NCBI GenBank assembly: GCA_023475225.1
Contig: JAMCVK010000019.1
Location: 1 to 64,000 of the forward strand
Reading direction: 5' to 3'
Length of the DNA: 64,000 nucleotides
DNA from: Chloroflexota bacterium
GTDB taxonomy: Bacteria; Chloroflexota; UBA6077; FW602-bin22; JAMCVK01
Below, one piece after another: positions 24,653 through 33,236 of this stretch. The notes below the pieces were generated by a model. The model saw only the letters and a program-made list of their open reading frames with translations. It searched no databases and had not been told where the DNA came from. The position numbers and the translations under genes were made by a program. How positions within the stretch are numbered: position 1 is the first letter of the stretch; the number at the start of each line of letters is the position of its first letter.

Positions 24653-25257
24653 CTTGGGTATACCCTCACCCCCTGTATCCCCCTCTCCCGTCCTCCTTAG
24701 GAGGACGGGAGAGGGGGACTAGAAACTAGGGCGGAGCCCTAGAACCCTCCAAGGAGGGAGTGCCCTCCTTGACCTCCCCTCGCTTGCGAGAGAAGGGGGG
24801 TGTTAGGCTAGGGCGGAGCCCTAGAACCCCTCTTGACCTACCCCTTACTCCTCATGCGAAGAGACGCCCTCACCCCCTGCCCCCTCTCCCGTCCTTCCGT
24901 GGAAGGACGGGAGAGGGGGGAATAAAGATTTGGGGATACCCCAAGCCCCAGCAGAGGGGCCTTGTCCCTCTGCACACCCCATCCTATGGGAGAGGGAAAG
25001 GAGTCCAGAGCGAAGCCCTAGTTGCGGGATCAAATGACCCTCTCGGTATTGTGGTGTAGTGGTGTAGGGGCAGCCCCATGTGGCTGTCCAGAACGGCCTA
25101 CCCAATGGCACCCCTACGCTACATCATTCCCAAAGACCTCAATTGTGAGTGCCCTAGAACCCTCCCAGGAGGGCGCGCCCTCCTTGTGACCCTCCCCACG
25201 GAAGAGAAATTCACGGCTAAGGATGTCCCCTGCTCACCCTGACCCGGCGACGCCGTA
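24653..25257. repeat. 600-bp repeat-filled intergenic region
   Basis: No credible gene. Contains two family B palindromes (arms 24679-24696/24700-24717 and 24880-24898/24901-24919), two copies of a CTAGGGCGGAGCCCTAG hairpin (near 24727 and 24809), and AAGGAGGG/CCCTCCTT hairpins with the linker TTGACCT (near 24757 and 25157). Open frames across it are proline- and arginine-rich by composition only. It separates two same-strand operons. Confidence 0.75.
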
Positions 25258-25491
25258 CTAATCGATCACCAAACAGGTGAGGGTCTCGTGCACACCAGGA
25301 ATCGTCTGGAGTTTCGTCACTACCGTCTCTCCGATGGTGACCAGGTCTGGTGCCTCAATCATTGTGATGACATCGTAAGGGCCGGTTAGGGCGTGGGTAT
25401 GCTGGGTGTACTTGATCTGGGAGATCGCCTGGGCCACTTCCCTGGGCTTGCCAGGGGCAACTTTTATGAGAACATAAGCGGCAACAGCCAT
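25258..25491 (-). CDS. Stand-alone RAM (Lrp/AsnC ligand-binding) domain protein
   Basis: 77-residue protein: the RAM domain of Lrp/AsnC regulators without the DNA-binding helix-turn-helix. AAYVLIKVAPGKPREVAQAI and HALTGPYDVITMIEAPD show the beta-alpha-beta fold and ligand loop that binds amino acids at dimer interfaces. ATG at 25491 has GGAGGATGATATT before it. It follows the glutamate-synthase-like gene with a palindrome between, so it may sense an amino acid for that enzyme or act on another regulator; this is inference. Confidence 0.88.
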   Translation of the reverse strand: MAVAAYVLIKVAPGKPREVAQAISQIKYTQHTHALTGPYDVITMIEAPDLVTIGETVVTKLQTIPGVHETLTCLVID

Positions 25492-25513
25492 AATATCATC
25501 CTCCTTAATTATT

Positions 25514-25546
25514 TGTAGGGTCGGGCCAGCCGCGCCCGACCCTACA
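25514..25546. repeat. Palindromic repeat, family A-like
   Basis: TGTAGGGTCGGGC (25514-25526) pairs exactly with GCCCGACCCTACA (25534-25546). It lies in the 65-bp gap between the glutamate-synthase-like and RAM genes, and could separate their transcripts. Confidence 0.7.
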
Positions 25547-25556
25547 TTCAGCCGCA

Positions 25557-27161
25557 TTAGAAATCGAGAATTGTCTCCATCGCGTCTCTATCGGCCTCCT
25601 GGACGGTGGGGATGCCGGTAACTTGGCTGGCCCATTCGGTTAGGGCGACGATGTCGCTGCGATCGAGCAGGTCGAGGCGCCACTTCCTGGCACCGGCCAG
25701 CAGTTGTTTTAGTCCGATCCCAATCCTCTCTATAAAGTAAGTATATAGCCCTACAGCTGACCAGGGTATTGTTTTGCCGAGACCATCGCCGCTAATGCTT
25801 CTTAAGTCGCTGGCGGAGATGAAGAATTGCTCAGGGCTGGAGCCGTAGAGGTCGGCGAAGCTGCGCGGCAGTTTGCCCTGGGCAGCCAATTCGGTAAAAT
25901 ATTCTGACTTCATAACGGCCAGTAAGGGTGCCCTGGACATACCGATCGCCTTCACATAGGGGCCGTGTCCATCACCGAGGTTACTCATGGCGATGGCCTT
26001 AAATATTTGCGCTTCGTTCACGAAGCCACCGGCGATCGCGATATCCGGTATGAACCTGCCCTTCTTCTTGAGTAGGCGGATACAGTCCAGCACCTGGGCA
26101 AGGAGGTAAACGGTGGGGGTGCTGCATTCATTCATCATCGGCACAGGGCTCATCCCGGTTCCCCCGCCGGCGCCATCGAAGGTGACCAGGTCTATCTTAG
26201 CCAGAGAGGCGCATTTCAGTGTGAAGGCCACCGCAGCAGCGTTGTAGGCCCCGGTCTTCAAGAAGACCTTTTTAGCCCCTTGGGCCCGCAGCCAGGCGAT
26301 GTCTTCCACGAAACTCCTCTCCTCGGGCATCCCTACCCGGCTGTGTCGCTCAAAGGTACGGAAGGCCCCTTTGCGGAAAGCTTCCTGCACTGTCTCATCT
26401 TCCGGGTCCGGCAGCACGATGTAGCCTCGGCCTTTCAGCATTAGGGCCCTTTCCAGGGAATTGACCCTCACCTCACCACCAATGGCTTTAGCGCCTTGTC
26501 CCCACTTCCTCTCAATGATGTTTACTCCCAGTTCCTTAAGGGCGTAGAGGTCAACCCCAAACCTCGTATCCTCGACGTTGGTCTGTACGGCGATGTCACC
26601 ATGGCGGCCATCCCAGTACTGGCGGAACTTGTTAACCCTATAGGACAGGTCCTTGGAATAGGTGACCTTCCCATCGCTGTTGAAGCGAGCCTCAGGGTCC
26701 ATCCCACAAACGTTCTCACCGATTGCCTGGATCACCCCTGATAGGGCGGCGCCCATGGCCAGGCCATCCCAATTTCTCTTGGCCACATCGGTTGAACCCA
26801 GGGCACAGATGATCAGCGGTACCTTCAACGGTACTCCCCCGGCTACGCTGGACACATCGACGTTGGGGAAGATGGCCTTATCCGGATTCGCCTCGATCCC
26901 TTCGGCCCCTCTGACCTCGACCTGAATCTGAAAGTGTGACCAGTCCAGGAAGTATTCCTTGTTGGAGGCCTGAGTGCTTTGTCCGAATTCCTCCGGACTG
27001 GGATAGAGCACCTCTCTGCCCCTGAAGGCCGACTTGCCCACTTCACACATATGGGCGCACTGTTTGATACAGATGGGACACATGCCACTGACGGGGGAGA
27101 CATCCTTTAAGCGTGTTGTGGTCCCCGTCGTTGATCTGGCGTTCTCCAGAACTCCTGACAT
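25557..27161 (-). CDS. FMN-binding glutamate synthase family protein (central GltB-like domain)
   Basis: Flavoprotein corresponding to the FMN/iron-sulfur barrel of glutamate synthase, as found alone in archaea and some anaerobes. A cysteine-rich N-terminus (CPICIKQCAHMC, residues 28-39) probably binds a cluster. The barrel shows KTGAYNAAAVAFTLKCASLAKIDLV, TFDGAGGGTGMSPVP and DIAIAGGFVNEAQIFKAIA. At 534 residues it lacks the glutaminase and GXGXG domains, so ammonia would have to come from a partner, or the reaction differs. Its start is backed by AGGAGG. A promoter, structured leader and intrinsic terminator lie upstream, so expression is probably attenuated. Confidence 0.88.
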   Translation of the reverse strand: MSGVLENARSTTGTTTRLKDVSPVSGMCPICIKQCAHMCEVGKSAFRGREVLYPSPEEFGQSTQASNKEYFLDWSHFQIQVEVRGAEGIEANPDKAIFPNVDVSSVAGGVPLKVPLIICALGSTDVAKRNWDGLAMGAALSGVIQAIGENVCGMDPEARFNSDGKVTYSKDLSYRVNKFRQYWDGRHGDIAVQTNVEDTRFGVDLYALKELGVNIIERKWGQGAKAIGGEVRVNSLERALMLKGRGYIVLPDPEDETVQEAFRKGAFRTFERHSRVGMPEERSFVEDIAWLRAQGAKKVFLKTGAYNAAAVAFTLKCASLAKIDLVTFDGAGGGTGMSPVPMMNECSTPTVYLLAQVLDCIRLLKKKGRFIPDIAIAGGFVNEAQIFKAIAMSNLGDGHGPYVKAIGMSRAPLLAVMKSEYFTELAAQGKLPRSFADLYGSSPEQFFISASDLRSISGDGLGKTIPWSAVGLYTYFIERIGIGLKQLLAGARKWRLDLLDRSDIVALTEWASQVTGIPTVQEADRDAMETILDF

Positions 27162-27320
27162 TTTTCCTCCTTTTCTCCTTAGAGCAAAAAATAAAAGATG
27201 ACCTATCTAGTTTATTTTGGATAGGTCATCTTTGATTGACTACAGGCGCATAGATGAGCGATCATCTTCTGCCTCTCCTGGGGCACTGGCCAATAGAACA
27301 GCGCTGTCTCTAATTTGCTT
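27162..27320 (-). ncRNA. Structured leader RNA, candidate riboswitch or attenuator
   Basis: Expected 5' leader of about 160 nt. In transcript order: GGGGC ... GCCCC closing a region with an inner hairpin TAGAGACAGC/GCTGTTCTA (near 27295-27313); then AGATGA-TCGC-TCATCT (near 27249-27264) flanked by AGGC/GCCT; then a 14-bp terminator hairpin. The 6-nt sequences AGATGA and TCATCT occur in both the middle hairpin and the terminator, so alternative, mutually exclusive pairing is possible. I could not match it to SAM, glycine, TPP, FMN, cobalamin, glutamine, ZTP, guanidine or T-box patterns by eye. Confidence 0.55.
27181..27233 (-). terminator. Intrinsic terminator/attenuator in the leader
   Basis: Arms 27194-27207 and 27220-27233 are exact 14-bp reverse complements, loop 12 nt. 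On the minus strand the stem is followed by TTTTATTTTTTGC. It lies about 20-30 nt before the start codon of the glutamate-synthase-like gene and downstream of its promoter, so it would stop transcription before the gene unless the stem is prevented from forming. Confidence 0.8.
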
Positions 27321-27326
27321 AGCCCC

Positions 27327-27355
27327 ATTGTAATTAGGGGTAGGGCCATTGTCAA
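27327..27355 (-). promoter_or_regulatory. Sigma-70 promoter of the glutamate-synthase-like gene
   Basis: TTGACA (27350-27355) and TACAAT (27327-27332) on the minus strand, 17 bp apart. It predicts a start near 27320, giving the leader described separately. Confidence 0.75.
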
Positions 27356-27517
27356 GCCACGATTTTGGCATTACATACGATAGCCAAGCCAGATCGATAC
27401 GGCCCTGGGGGAGTGAGCAAGGCTTACTTGTGATAAGTCTGTTATCGTGCTACTATGAGACTGGAATGATGCTCTAGGTCTTATGATGATGAGCTACTAA
27501 AGGGCACCGTTAGGGGA

Positions 27518-28177
27518 ATGGAAGCCTCGCGCGCTAGCTTGATCCAACACCTCCAGCGAGAGGGGATCAGTGATGAGGCTGTACTAGCAGCTATGGGCAA
27601 GGTGCCTCGTGAGCTATTCGTGCCCCCTTCAACCCAATATCTCGCTTATGCCGACATGCCCTTGCCCATTGGGCAAGGGCAAACCATCTCCCAGCCGTAT
27701 ATTATCGCCTTAATGACCCAGGCCCTGGCCCTCACTGGTAAGGAAAAGGTCTTGGAGATAGGTTGCGGTTCTGGCTATCATGCGGCTATTCTCGCTGAGT
27801 TAGCCGCCTGGGTCGTATCCCTTGAGCGCTTGGAATCGCTGGCTAGCCAGGCCAAACGACTGCTAGACAGATTAGGATATAGGAACATTGAGATCCACGT
27901 GGCTGATGGTACCCTTGGTTGGGAAAGGGAGGCTCCCTATGAAGCTATCATCGTCACCGCCGCTGCCCCTGCTGTTCCTCCACCTCTACTCGACCAGCTA
28001 GCTGACGGTGGGACACTGGTCATCCCCGTGGGCTCACTCTATAGCCAATCACTGTATGCGATCAGCAAAAGAGACCGGAAGATCCAGCGCAGGGACCTGG
28101 GATCCTGCCGCTTCGTGCCTCTGGTGGGCCAATTTGGCTGGTCGGAAGAGGAAGTGGCTGAGTGGGAAGGCTACTAA
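27518..28177 (+). CDS. pcm: Protein-L-isoaspartate O-methyltransferase
   Basis: Repairs isomerised aspartate in aged proteins by SAM-dependent methylation. PLPIGQGQTISQPYIIALMTQAL is the family signature and VLEIGCGSGYHAAILAELA the SAM loop; IIVTAAAPAVPPPLLDQL and GTLVIPVG complete the fold. The 219-residue length is normal. ATG at 27518 follows TTAGGGGA. It diverges from the leader and promoter of the glutamate-synthase-like gene; the 160 bp between the two promoters' regions holds no other gene. Confidence 0.95.
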   Translation: MEASRASLIQHLQREGISDEAVLAAMGKVPRELFVPPSTQYLAYADMPLPIGQGQTISQPYIIALMTQALALTGKEKVLEIGCGSGYHAAILAELAAWVVSLERLESLASQAKRLLDRLGYRNIEIHVADGTLGWEREAPYEAIIVTAAAPAVPPPLLDQLADGGTLVIPVGSLYSQSLYAISKRDRKIQRRDLGSCRFVPLVGQFGWSEEEVAEWEGY

Positions 28178-28229
28178 GAGGCTACGCCCCCCTTGGAACC
28201 CCCGTTGCTCGATAGTCTACATCCTCTAG

Positions 28230-28259
28230 TTTACTTTTGCTGTGCTCCTATGCTATACT
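28230..28259 (+). promoter_or_regulatory. Probable sigma-70 promoter
   Basis: TTTACT (28230-28235) and TATACT (28254-28259), 18 bp apart, 41 bp before the pseudophosphatase gene. It would also drive tsaD. Confidence 0.45.
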
Positions 28260-28300
28260 CACAGCCAACAAGGAAGTGAGTCAAACAACAGGAGAGCGAG

Positions 28301-30418
28301 ATGGGTGGTAAGCTGAGGGCTATTGTCAGCCAGATCTGCCTCGTTGATGGCCTCCGCCAAGACTATGATCAATGCCCCAGCGTGATGCAGCCAACTTCCC
28401 CCCAGCGGATCAAGGCAAACAAGGGTCGCCTCTACCTGATCTTGGAAGCCGATGGAGGTGATTCTTTCTCCTATAGGATGGTCCGCGAGACGATCGCTGC
28501 TGAGTATTTTGCTGATCCATCGCTCTCCGTCACCTCCGGTCTGATGCGCGCTATTCATACGGCAAACCGTAGGCTCTACGAGGAGAACACCAGCTCCTTA
28601 CCTCAGCGACGCGCTCTCTTCGGCATCAGCTGCGCGGTGCTGCGTGATAACGATCTCTACCTGGCCCAGGTCGGTCCTTCTTTGGCTTATATCCTACACG
28701 GGGGTCAGCTGCAGCGCATTGGAAAACCGAGCAGTGAGCGGGGAAAGACAACCATTCCCAGCGATGTCCTGGGGGTGAGCCACACTGTAGAGATCAGTTT
28801 TGCCCATAGTCCCCTCGCTCCAGGAGATGTCATCGTCCTTTGCTCTAGTAGTTTCGCTTCAATGGTGACCGAGTCCCAGATGGAGGATGCCCTCTATCGT
28901 CAAAGTGCCAGTAGCGTGACGGAGAACCTTTACTATCTCTATCAAGTGAGTGAGAATCCACAGGACTTTGCCGCGGTCGCTCTCGAGATGGTAGGAAGGG
29001 CTGCTACGGAGCCAGCACCCATTCGTAATGCCCTGAGGGAGATGGCTCTCGCTACGTCAGCCAAAGCCCCAGCTGCTACCCCAGCTGTTGAACAAGATTA
29101 TGAGGAGCTGGAAGAAGCGTGGGGTTGGAGCGAGGAGTCTGAGGTTGGCACGCTTCTTCCAGAGCGCTTGCTGAGCTTCCTCAAAAGGGTCACCTCTAAG
29201 ATGGAGAGGGCTGAGACGGCCACCGAGCGCCCCGCTCACAGGACTGGACGTCCATTTAGTCTATGGTTGTTAGCTATCGTGACCTTGATCGCAGCCCTGT
29301 TGATGCTTGTGTTAGCGATGCGCTTCTGGCAGGGTCAGGAGCTGGCTGCCAATGCTCGTCAACTGTTGCAGAAAGCTGAGTCATACGAAAAGGAGGCTTT
29401 GGGAGCTGGTGATGCTACTGCGAAGCGCAGACTGTTGGCTGAAGCAGATAGATTGGCCAGCCGGGCAGTGGTGGCTCTGGACAATGACAAATATGCCCTG
29501 GACAGCAGGGCACGTATCCGCGAAGAGTTGGATAAGCTCGATAATGTAGTCAGGCTGCGGAAGGCCACTAAACTGGTTGACCTCAGCAATGAGGCCTGGA
29601 ATAGCGATCCTTCTCAGCTTATCCTAGATGGGAACAACCTTTACATACTGGATAAGAAGGCCAATCGTGTCTATAAGTACTTGCTCGATGATTCCGCTGA
29701 GGCGATCCTACCTAATCCCAACCCAATCTTAGTGCGGAAGGGAGATAGGTTGGGGGATGAAACGGTGGGCGATTTGCTATCCCTCACCTTCATGCCCAGC
29801 GGCGGTGCCCGCTTAACCAGTGCTCTGCTCATCCTCGACAGCAGCGGTCGCCTATTCGCCTATGACCCCTACAAGGGGATCACTCCTTTGAGGATTAAGG
29901 CCGATGGCTCTTGGGATCAGGTGAAGTCCACGGCCGGTTACGCCGGCAATCTGTATCTGCTTACCTCAAAAGGCGAGCAACTATTCTGGTACCCTTCGAC
30001 ACCTGGCGGCTACGATCGGGCCATCTATCCATATGTCAATCCGGAGGCGAGGATTGACTTGAGCACGGCCATCGCCCTGGCTGTGGATGGAGACGTATAC
30101 ATCCTGCATTCGACCGGCAAGATAGACAAATTCTCCATCGGTCGCCCCCAACCCTTCGCCGGTGTGCCACCAGATGTTCCTCTACACAAGGCGACAGCTC
30201 TCTTCACCACTCCAGGCAGCAAATCGCTCTATGTGCTTGATGGTGGAAATAAACGGCTGGTCGAGTTCGACAAGGACGGACGCTACACGCGGCAGTTTCG
30301 TTATGAGGGGAAGGAGGACCTCTTCGCCGATCTGCGGAGCATATCCGTGGACGAGACAAGGGGTAGATTGTATGTCCTCAGTGGGAGGGGGGTCTACCTC
30401 TTGACTCTTGGAAAATGA
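28301..30418 (+). CDS. PP2C-like pseudophosphatase with membrane helix and beta-propeller
   Basis: 705 residues. Residues about 1-230 have a PPM/PP2C-like pattern ([63 protein letters not shown]), but the usual GDSRAY is GPSLAY, so a metal ligand is lost and catalysis is doubtful. A membrane helix (about 324-347, [20 protein letters not shown]) is followed by a coiled stretch and about six propeller-like repeats ([32 protein letters not shown]). The propeller should face outside. It overlaps tsaD by 4 bp. Function unknown; a signal-relay or envelope-sensing role is inference. Confidence 0.75.
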   Translation: MGGKLRAIVSQICLVDGLRQDYDQCPSVMQPTSPQRIKANKGRLYLILEADGGDSFSYRMVRETIAAEYFADPSLSVTSGLMRAIHTANRRLYEENTSSLPQRRALFGISCAVLRDNDLYLAQVGPSLAYILHGGQLQRIGKPSSERGKTTIPSDVLGVSHTVEISFAHSPLAPGDVIVLCSSSFASMVTESQMEDALYRQSASSVTENLYYLYQVSENPQDFAAVALEMVGRAATEPAPIRNALREMALATSAKAPAATPAVEQDYEELEEAWGWSEESEVGTLLPERLLSFLKRVTSKMERAETATERPAHRTGRPFSLWLLAIVTLIAALLMLVLAMRFWQGQELAANARQLLQKAESYEKEALGAGDATAKRRLLAEADRLASRAVVALDNDKYALDSRARIREELDKLDNVVRLRKATKLVDLSNEAWNSDPSQLILDGNNLYILDKKANRVYKYLLDDSAEAILPNPNPILVRKGDRLGDETVGDLLSLTFMPSGGARLTSALLILDSSGRLFAYDPYKGITPLRIKADGSWDQVKSTAGYAGNLYLLTSKGEQLFWYPSTPGGYDRAIYPYVNPEARIDLSTAIALAVDGDVYILHSTGKIDKFSIGRPQPFAGVPPDVPLHKATALFTTPGSKSLYVLDGGNKRLVEFDKDGRYTRQFRYEGKEDLFADLRSISVDETRGRLYVLSGRGVYLLTLGK

Positions 30419-31467
30419 ACGTATTGGGCATCGAAACTTCCTGTGATGAGACAGCCGCTGCGGTAGTGGCTGATGGACATTGTATCCTGGCCAATGTCGT
30501 CGCCTCCCAGGTGAAGATGCATGCCGCTTTTGGCGGCGTCGTGCCCGAGGTAGCCTCCCGCCAACATCTTCTCTGGTGCATTCCGGTCCTGAAAAGAGCC
30601 CTGGCCGAGGCCCAGGTGCATTTGTCCGACTTAAGCGCCGTGGCCGTTACACAGGGCCCGGGCCTGGCCGGGTCTTTGTTGGTTGGCGTCAATCTGGCGA
30701 AGGCTTTGGCCTTCGCCTATCACCTCCCCCTGATAGGCGTGAACCACCTGGAAGGACATCTTTACGCTAACTGGCTAACCGAGAGCGAGCCATCCTTCCC
30801 TCTACTCTGCCTGATCGTCTCCGGGGGGCATTCAGACCTGATCCTGATGACCGACCACGGAAAATATCAGCGGCTGGGTCGCACTCTGGACGATGCTGCC
30901 GGGGAGGCTTTCGATAAAGTGGCCCGTATTTTGGGGTTAGGTTACCCCGGCGGGCCAGCCATCCAGGCTGCAGCCAAAAGTGGAGATGCGACGGCCTATC
31001 GTTTCCCCCGAGCTTGGCTCGGCCAGAGTTATAATTTCAGTTTTAGTGGGCTGAAGACGGCTGTCCTTCGCCTGATGGAAGCCCGCGCTGTTGAGCAGCA
31101 GGGCTCAGGTGGGGGGATCAGCCCTCAAACAGGGCGGGTTGGGGGTAAGCGATCGCTAGCCGAGCTATCGATCGCTGATCTGGCGGCGAGCTTTCAGGAG
31201 GCGATAGTCGACGTCCTGGTGGAGAAGACAAGACGCGCCGCTGTGGAGCATCGGGTCAGACAGGTCGCCCTGGGTGGTGGTGTGGCCAGCAACGTGCGCC
31301 TACGCCAGCGGATGAGAGAGCGGATTGAGGTAGCGGTGATCTATCCCCCACCCCTCCTGTGCACGGACAATGCGGCTATGATCGCTAGCTGTGGCTACTT
31401 CCGCTGGCGGATGGGCCGAGTGGATGGCCTGGACCTGGATGTGATCCCTAACCTCAGATTCACTTAG
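30415..31467 (+). CDS. tsaD: tRNA N6-threonylcarbamoyladenosine synthase subunit TsaD
   Basis: Transfers the threonylcarbamoyl group to A37 of ANN-decoding tRNAs, with TsaB and TsaE. ASKHA fold with [16 protein letters not shown] at the start and HLEGH (metal ligands H111 and H115). [10 protein letters not shown] and [14 protein letters not shown] follow, and NAAMIA comes at the end. At 350 residues it is slightly long because of a Gly-rich insert (about residues 225-245). It starts inside the preceding stop (ATGA), so translation is coupled to the pseudophosphatase gene. TsaB and TsaE are not in the window. Confidence 0.97.
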   Translation: MNVLGIETSCDETAAAVVADGHCILANVVASQVKMHAAFGGVVPEVASRQHLLWCIPVLKRALAEAQVHLSDLSAVAVTQGPGLAGSLLVGVNLAKALAFAYHLPLIGVNHLEGHLYANWLTESEPSFPLLCLIVSGGHSDLILMTDHGKYQRLGRTLDDAAGEAFDKVARILGLGYPGGPAIQAAAKSGDATAYRFPRAWLGQSYNFSFSGLKTAVLRLMEARAVEQQGSGGGISPQTGRVGGKRSLAELSIADLAASFQEAIVDVLVEKTRRAAVEHRVRQVALGGGVASNVRLRQRMRERIEVAVIYPPPLLCTDNAAMIASCGYFRWRMGRVDGLDLDVIPNLRFT

Positions 31468-31469
31468 CC

Positions 31470-32573
31470 TTAACCTGCTCCCTCCAGGACCTGGAGCGTT
31501 TCCTCCGCACACCTCTGCCAGGAGAAAAATTTGGCCCGTTCCAGGCCATGTTGCTTGAGCTCAGCACGTAAGGCAGCATCGTTCACCACTCGGGCCATAG
31601 CCTCGGCCAGAGCAAGGGGGTCGTGGGGATCAATGAGGATGCCAGCCTCGCCAATTACTTCCGGCAATGAGGAGGCATTTGAGGCAACGACGGGTGTGCC
31701 GCAAGCCATCGCCTCCACGGCTGGGAGACCGAACCCCTCATAGAGAGAAGGGAGCACAAAGAGGGTAGCGGCGCTGAACAGGCTGGGGAGGTCGTCATCC
31801 GCCACATAGCCGGTAAAACAGACCCTTGCCTCTAAATCTAGATCTTTGACCTTCTGCCAGACGGTTTCCGCTGACCAGCCTGGCTTGCCGGCGATGACCA
31901 GCGTGTGCTCCAGTCTCATCTCTCGCTTCAAGATAGCGAAGGCTTCCAGTAAGCCGGCAACATTTTTGCGGGGCTGTAGGGTACCCACATAAAGCAGGTA
32001 ATCACCTCGTATTCCATAGCGGGACTTGATGTTCTCCAGGAGGGTGACGTCCGTCACCGGGCGAAAGGCCTCAGCGGGGGCTAGATAGACGACGCTGATC
32101 TTCTGTGGCTCAATGCGATACCATTTGATGAGATCTTCCTTAGTCACCTCCGAATCGACGATGACGCTCGTGGCCACTCTAGCACTGTAGTAGGTAGACA
32201 GGTGGAGATAACACCAGTTCAAAAAGGGATGCGCTTCCCTGTAATACAGGTAACCCAGATCGTGCAGGGTAACGACCGTCCGTTTTGGATGGTAGAGGGG
32301 GATGACATGGGCTGGCACGAAGAGAAGGTCAGGGGAGTGAGCGATCATCTCCCAAGATAGCCGTAGGTGTGTCCAGAGCCGAGGAAAGGGTATAACCCGT
32401 ATTTGCAGGTTCTGGCGCGGGGGAAACAAGCCTGAAGCAGGGGGGCGGTCGAAGTATAGTGTATAGCGATGGCGGCCAAGGCGCAGCAGCTCCTGGATGA
32501 GACGCAAGGAGTAGGTCTCCGTTCCCGTCCGTTGCCTGCGCCTGGCGCGACTGGCATCGATCCCGATGTGCAT
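31470..32573 (-). CDS. Glycosyltransferase family 4 protein
   Basis: GT-B glycosyltransferase of 367 residues. MHIGIDASRARRRQRTGTETYSLRLIQELL is the usual N-terminus of mannosyl- or rhamnosyl-type GT4 enzymes; YVGTLQPRKNVAGLLEAFAIL and LPSLYEGFGLPAVEAMACGTPVVAS form the donor site with E-x7-E. It converges with tsaD, two bases apart. No polysaccharide cluster surrounds it, so donor and acceptor are unknown. The 160 bp between it and the groE promoter is AT-rich and holds no gene. Confidence 0.92.
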   Translation of the reverse strand: MHIGIDASRARRRQRTGTETYSLRLIQELLRLGRHRYTLYFDRPPASGLFPPRQNLQIRVIPFPRLWTHLRLSWEMIAHSPDLLFVPAHVIPLYHPKRTVVTLHDLGYLYYREAHPFLNWCYLHLSTYYSARVATSVIVDSEVTKEDLIKWYRIEPQKISVVYLAPAEAFRPVTDVTLLENIKSRYGIRGDYLLYVGTLQPRKNVAGLLEAFAILKREMRLEHTLVIAGKPGWSAETVWQKVKDLDLEARVCFTGYVADDDLPSLFSAATLFVLPSLYEGFGLPAVEAMACGTPVVASNASSLPEVIGEAGILIDPHDPLALAEAMARVVNDAALRAELKQHGLERAKFFSWQRCAEETLQVLEGAG

Positions 32574-32735
32574 AAGGAGCCGCTCTCCAGAGAGATTTGA
32601 AGCTATCGACTCCCCTTAATATAACATTGAAGCAGAACATAAGCAATACTGAGACTAATTAAAAGAAAAAGAGAGAAAAAGATAGCAAATTACATTTAAA
32701 TGCCCTTAAACGTCCTACAACTGTTCTAAACATAT

Positions 32736-32764
32736 TTGCCCCTGGGTTAACCCTCTATTATGAT
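32736..32764 (+). promoter_or_regulatory. groES-groEL promoter
   Basis: TTGCCC (32736-32741) and TATGAT (32759-32764), 17 bp apart, immediately before the CIRCE operator. Confidence 0.6.
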
Positions 32765-32773
32765 GGGCGCGGA

Positions 32774-32800
32774 TTAGCACTCTCGGGGTTAGAGTGCTAA
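32774..32800 (+). promoter_or_regulatory. CIRCE operator (HrcA site)
   Basis: TTAGCACTC (32774-32782), nine-base spacer, GAGTGCTAA (32792-32800): an exact CIRCE element at the expected start site of groES-groEL. It predicts heat-shock control by HrcA, whose gene is not in the window. Confidence 0.97.
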
Positions 32801-32866
32801 TGAATTGCTGGGCAGGGTCGTTCACACCCCAAAATAATCCGCGGATGGAAGGAGGTATTGATCAGT

Positions 32867-33166
32867 ATGACTACGCATCTCAAACCACTTGGTGACCGGG
32901 TGGTGATTAAACCTTCGCCACGTGAGGAGGTTACCAAAAGCGGCATCATTCTGCCAGACACAGCCAGGGAGAAGCCCCAGGAGGGAACGATCATTGCCGT
33001 AGGTACCGGTAAGCTACTCGATGATGGCAAGCGGCTCCCTATGGAGGTCAAGGAGGGTGATAAGGTCATTTATGCCAAGTATGCCGGCACCGAACTGAAG
33101 ATGGATGATGAAGAGCTGTTAATCCTCAAGGAATCGGATATCCTGGCTATTGTTAGCCGAAGCTAA
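32867..33166 (+). CDS. groES: Co-chaperonin GroES
   Basis: Ten-kilodalton lid of the GroEL folding chamber. [33 protein letters not shown] covers the conserved N-terminal strand and mobile loop; [32 protein letters not shown] closes the domain. ATG at 32867 is chosen because the protein then begins [11 protein letters not shown] like its family, with GGAGG 11-12 bases upstream; a TTG at 32858 is too close to that site. Confidence 0.97.
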   Translation: MTTHLKPLGDRVVIKPSPREEVTKSGIILPDTAREKPQEGTIIAVGTGKLLDDGKRLPMEVKEGDKVIYAKYAGTELKMDDEELLILKESDILAIVSRS

Positions 33167-33236
33167 ATGACAGAAACGATGTTTGTCGGCTATTCTGTGA
33201 TCCAATGGAGACTAAATCTAACGGAGGAGGAAACAT

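Noticed and set aside
24760-25111. Open frames on both strands in the repeat island
   Set aside because: They translate repeat modules into Pro/Arg/Ser-rich peptides and have no ribosome site or domain.
24653-25257. CRISPR-like appearance of repeated GC-rich blocks
   Set aside because: The repeats are palindromic modules of variable length and spacing without regular spacers, and no cas genes are present.
27162-27320. Known riboswitch class before the glutamate-synthase-like gene
   Set aside because: Signature loops of SAM, TPP, FMN, cobalamin, glycine, glutamine, ZTP, guanidine and T-box leaders could not be found by eye; a covariance search is needed to be sure.
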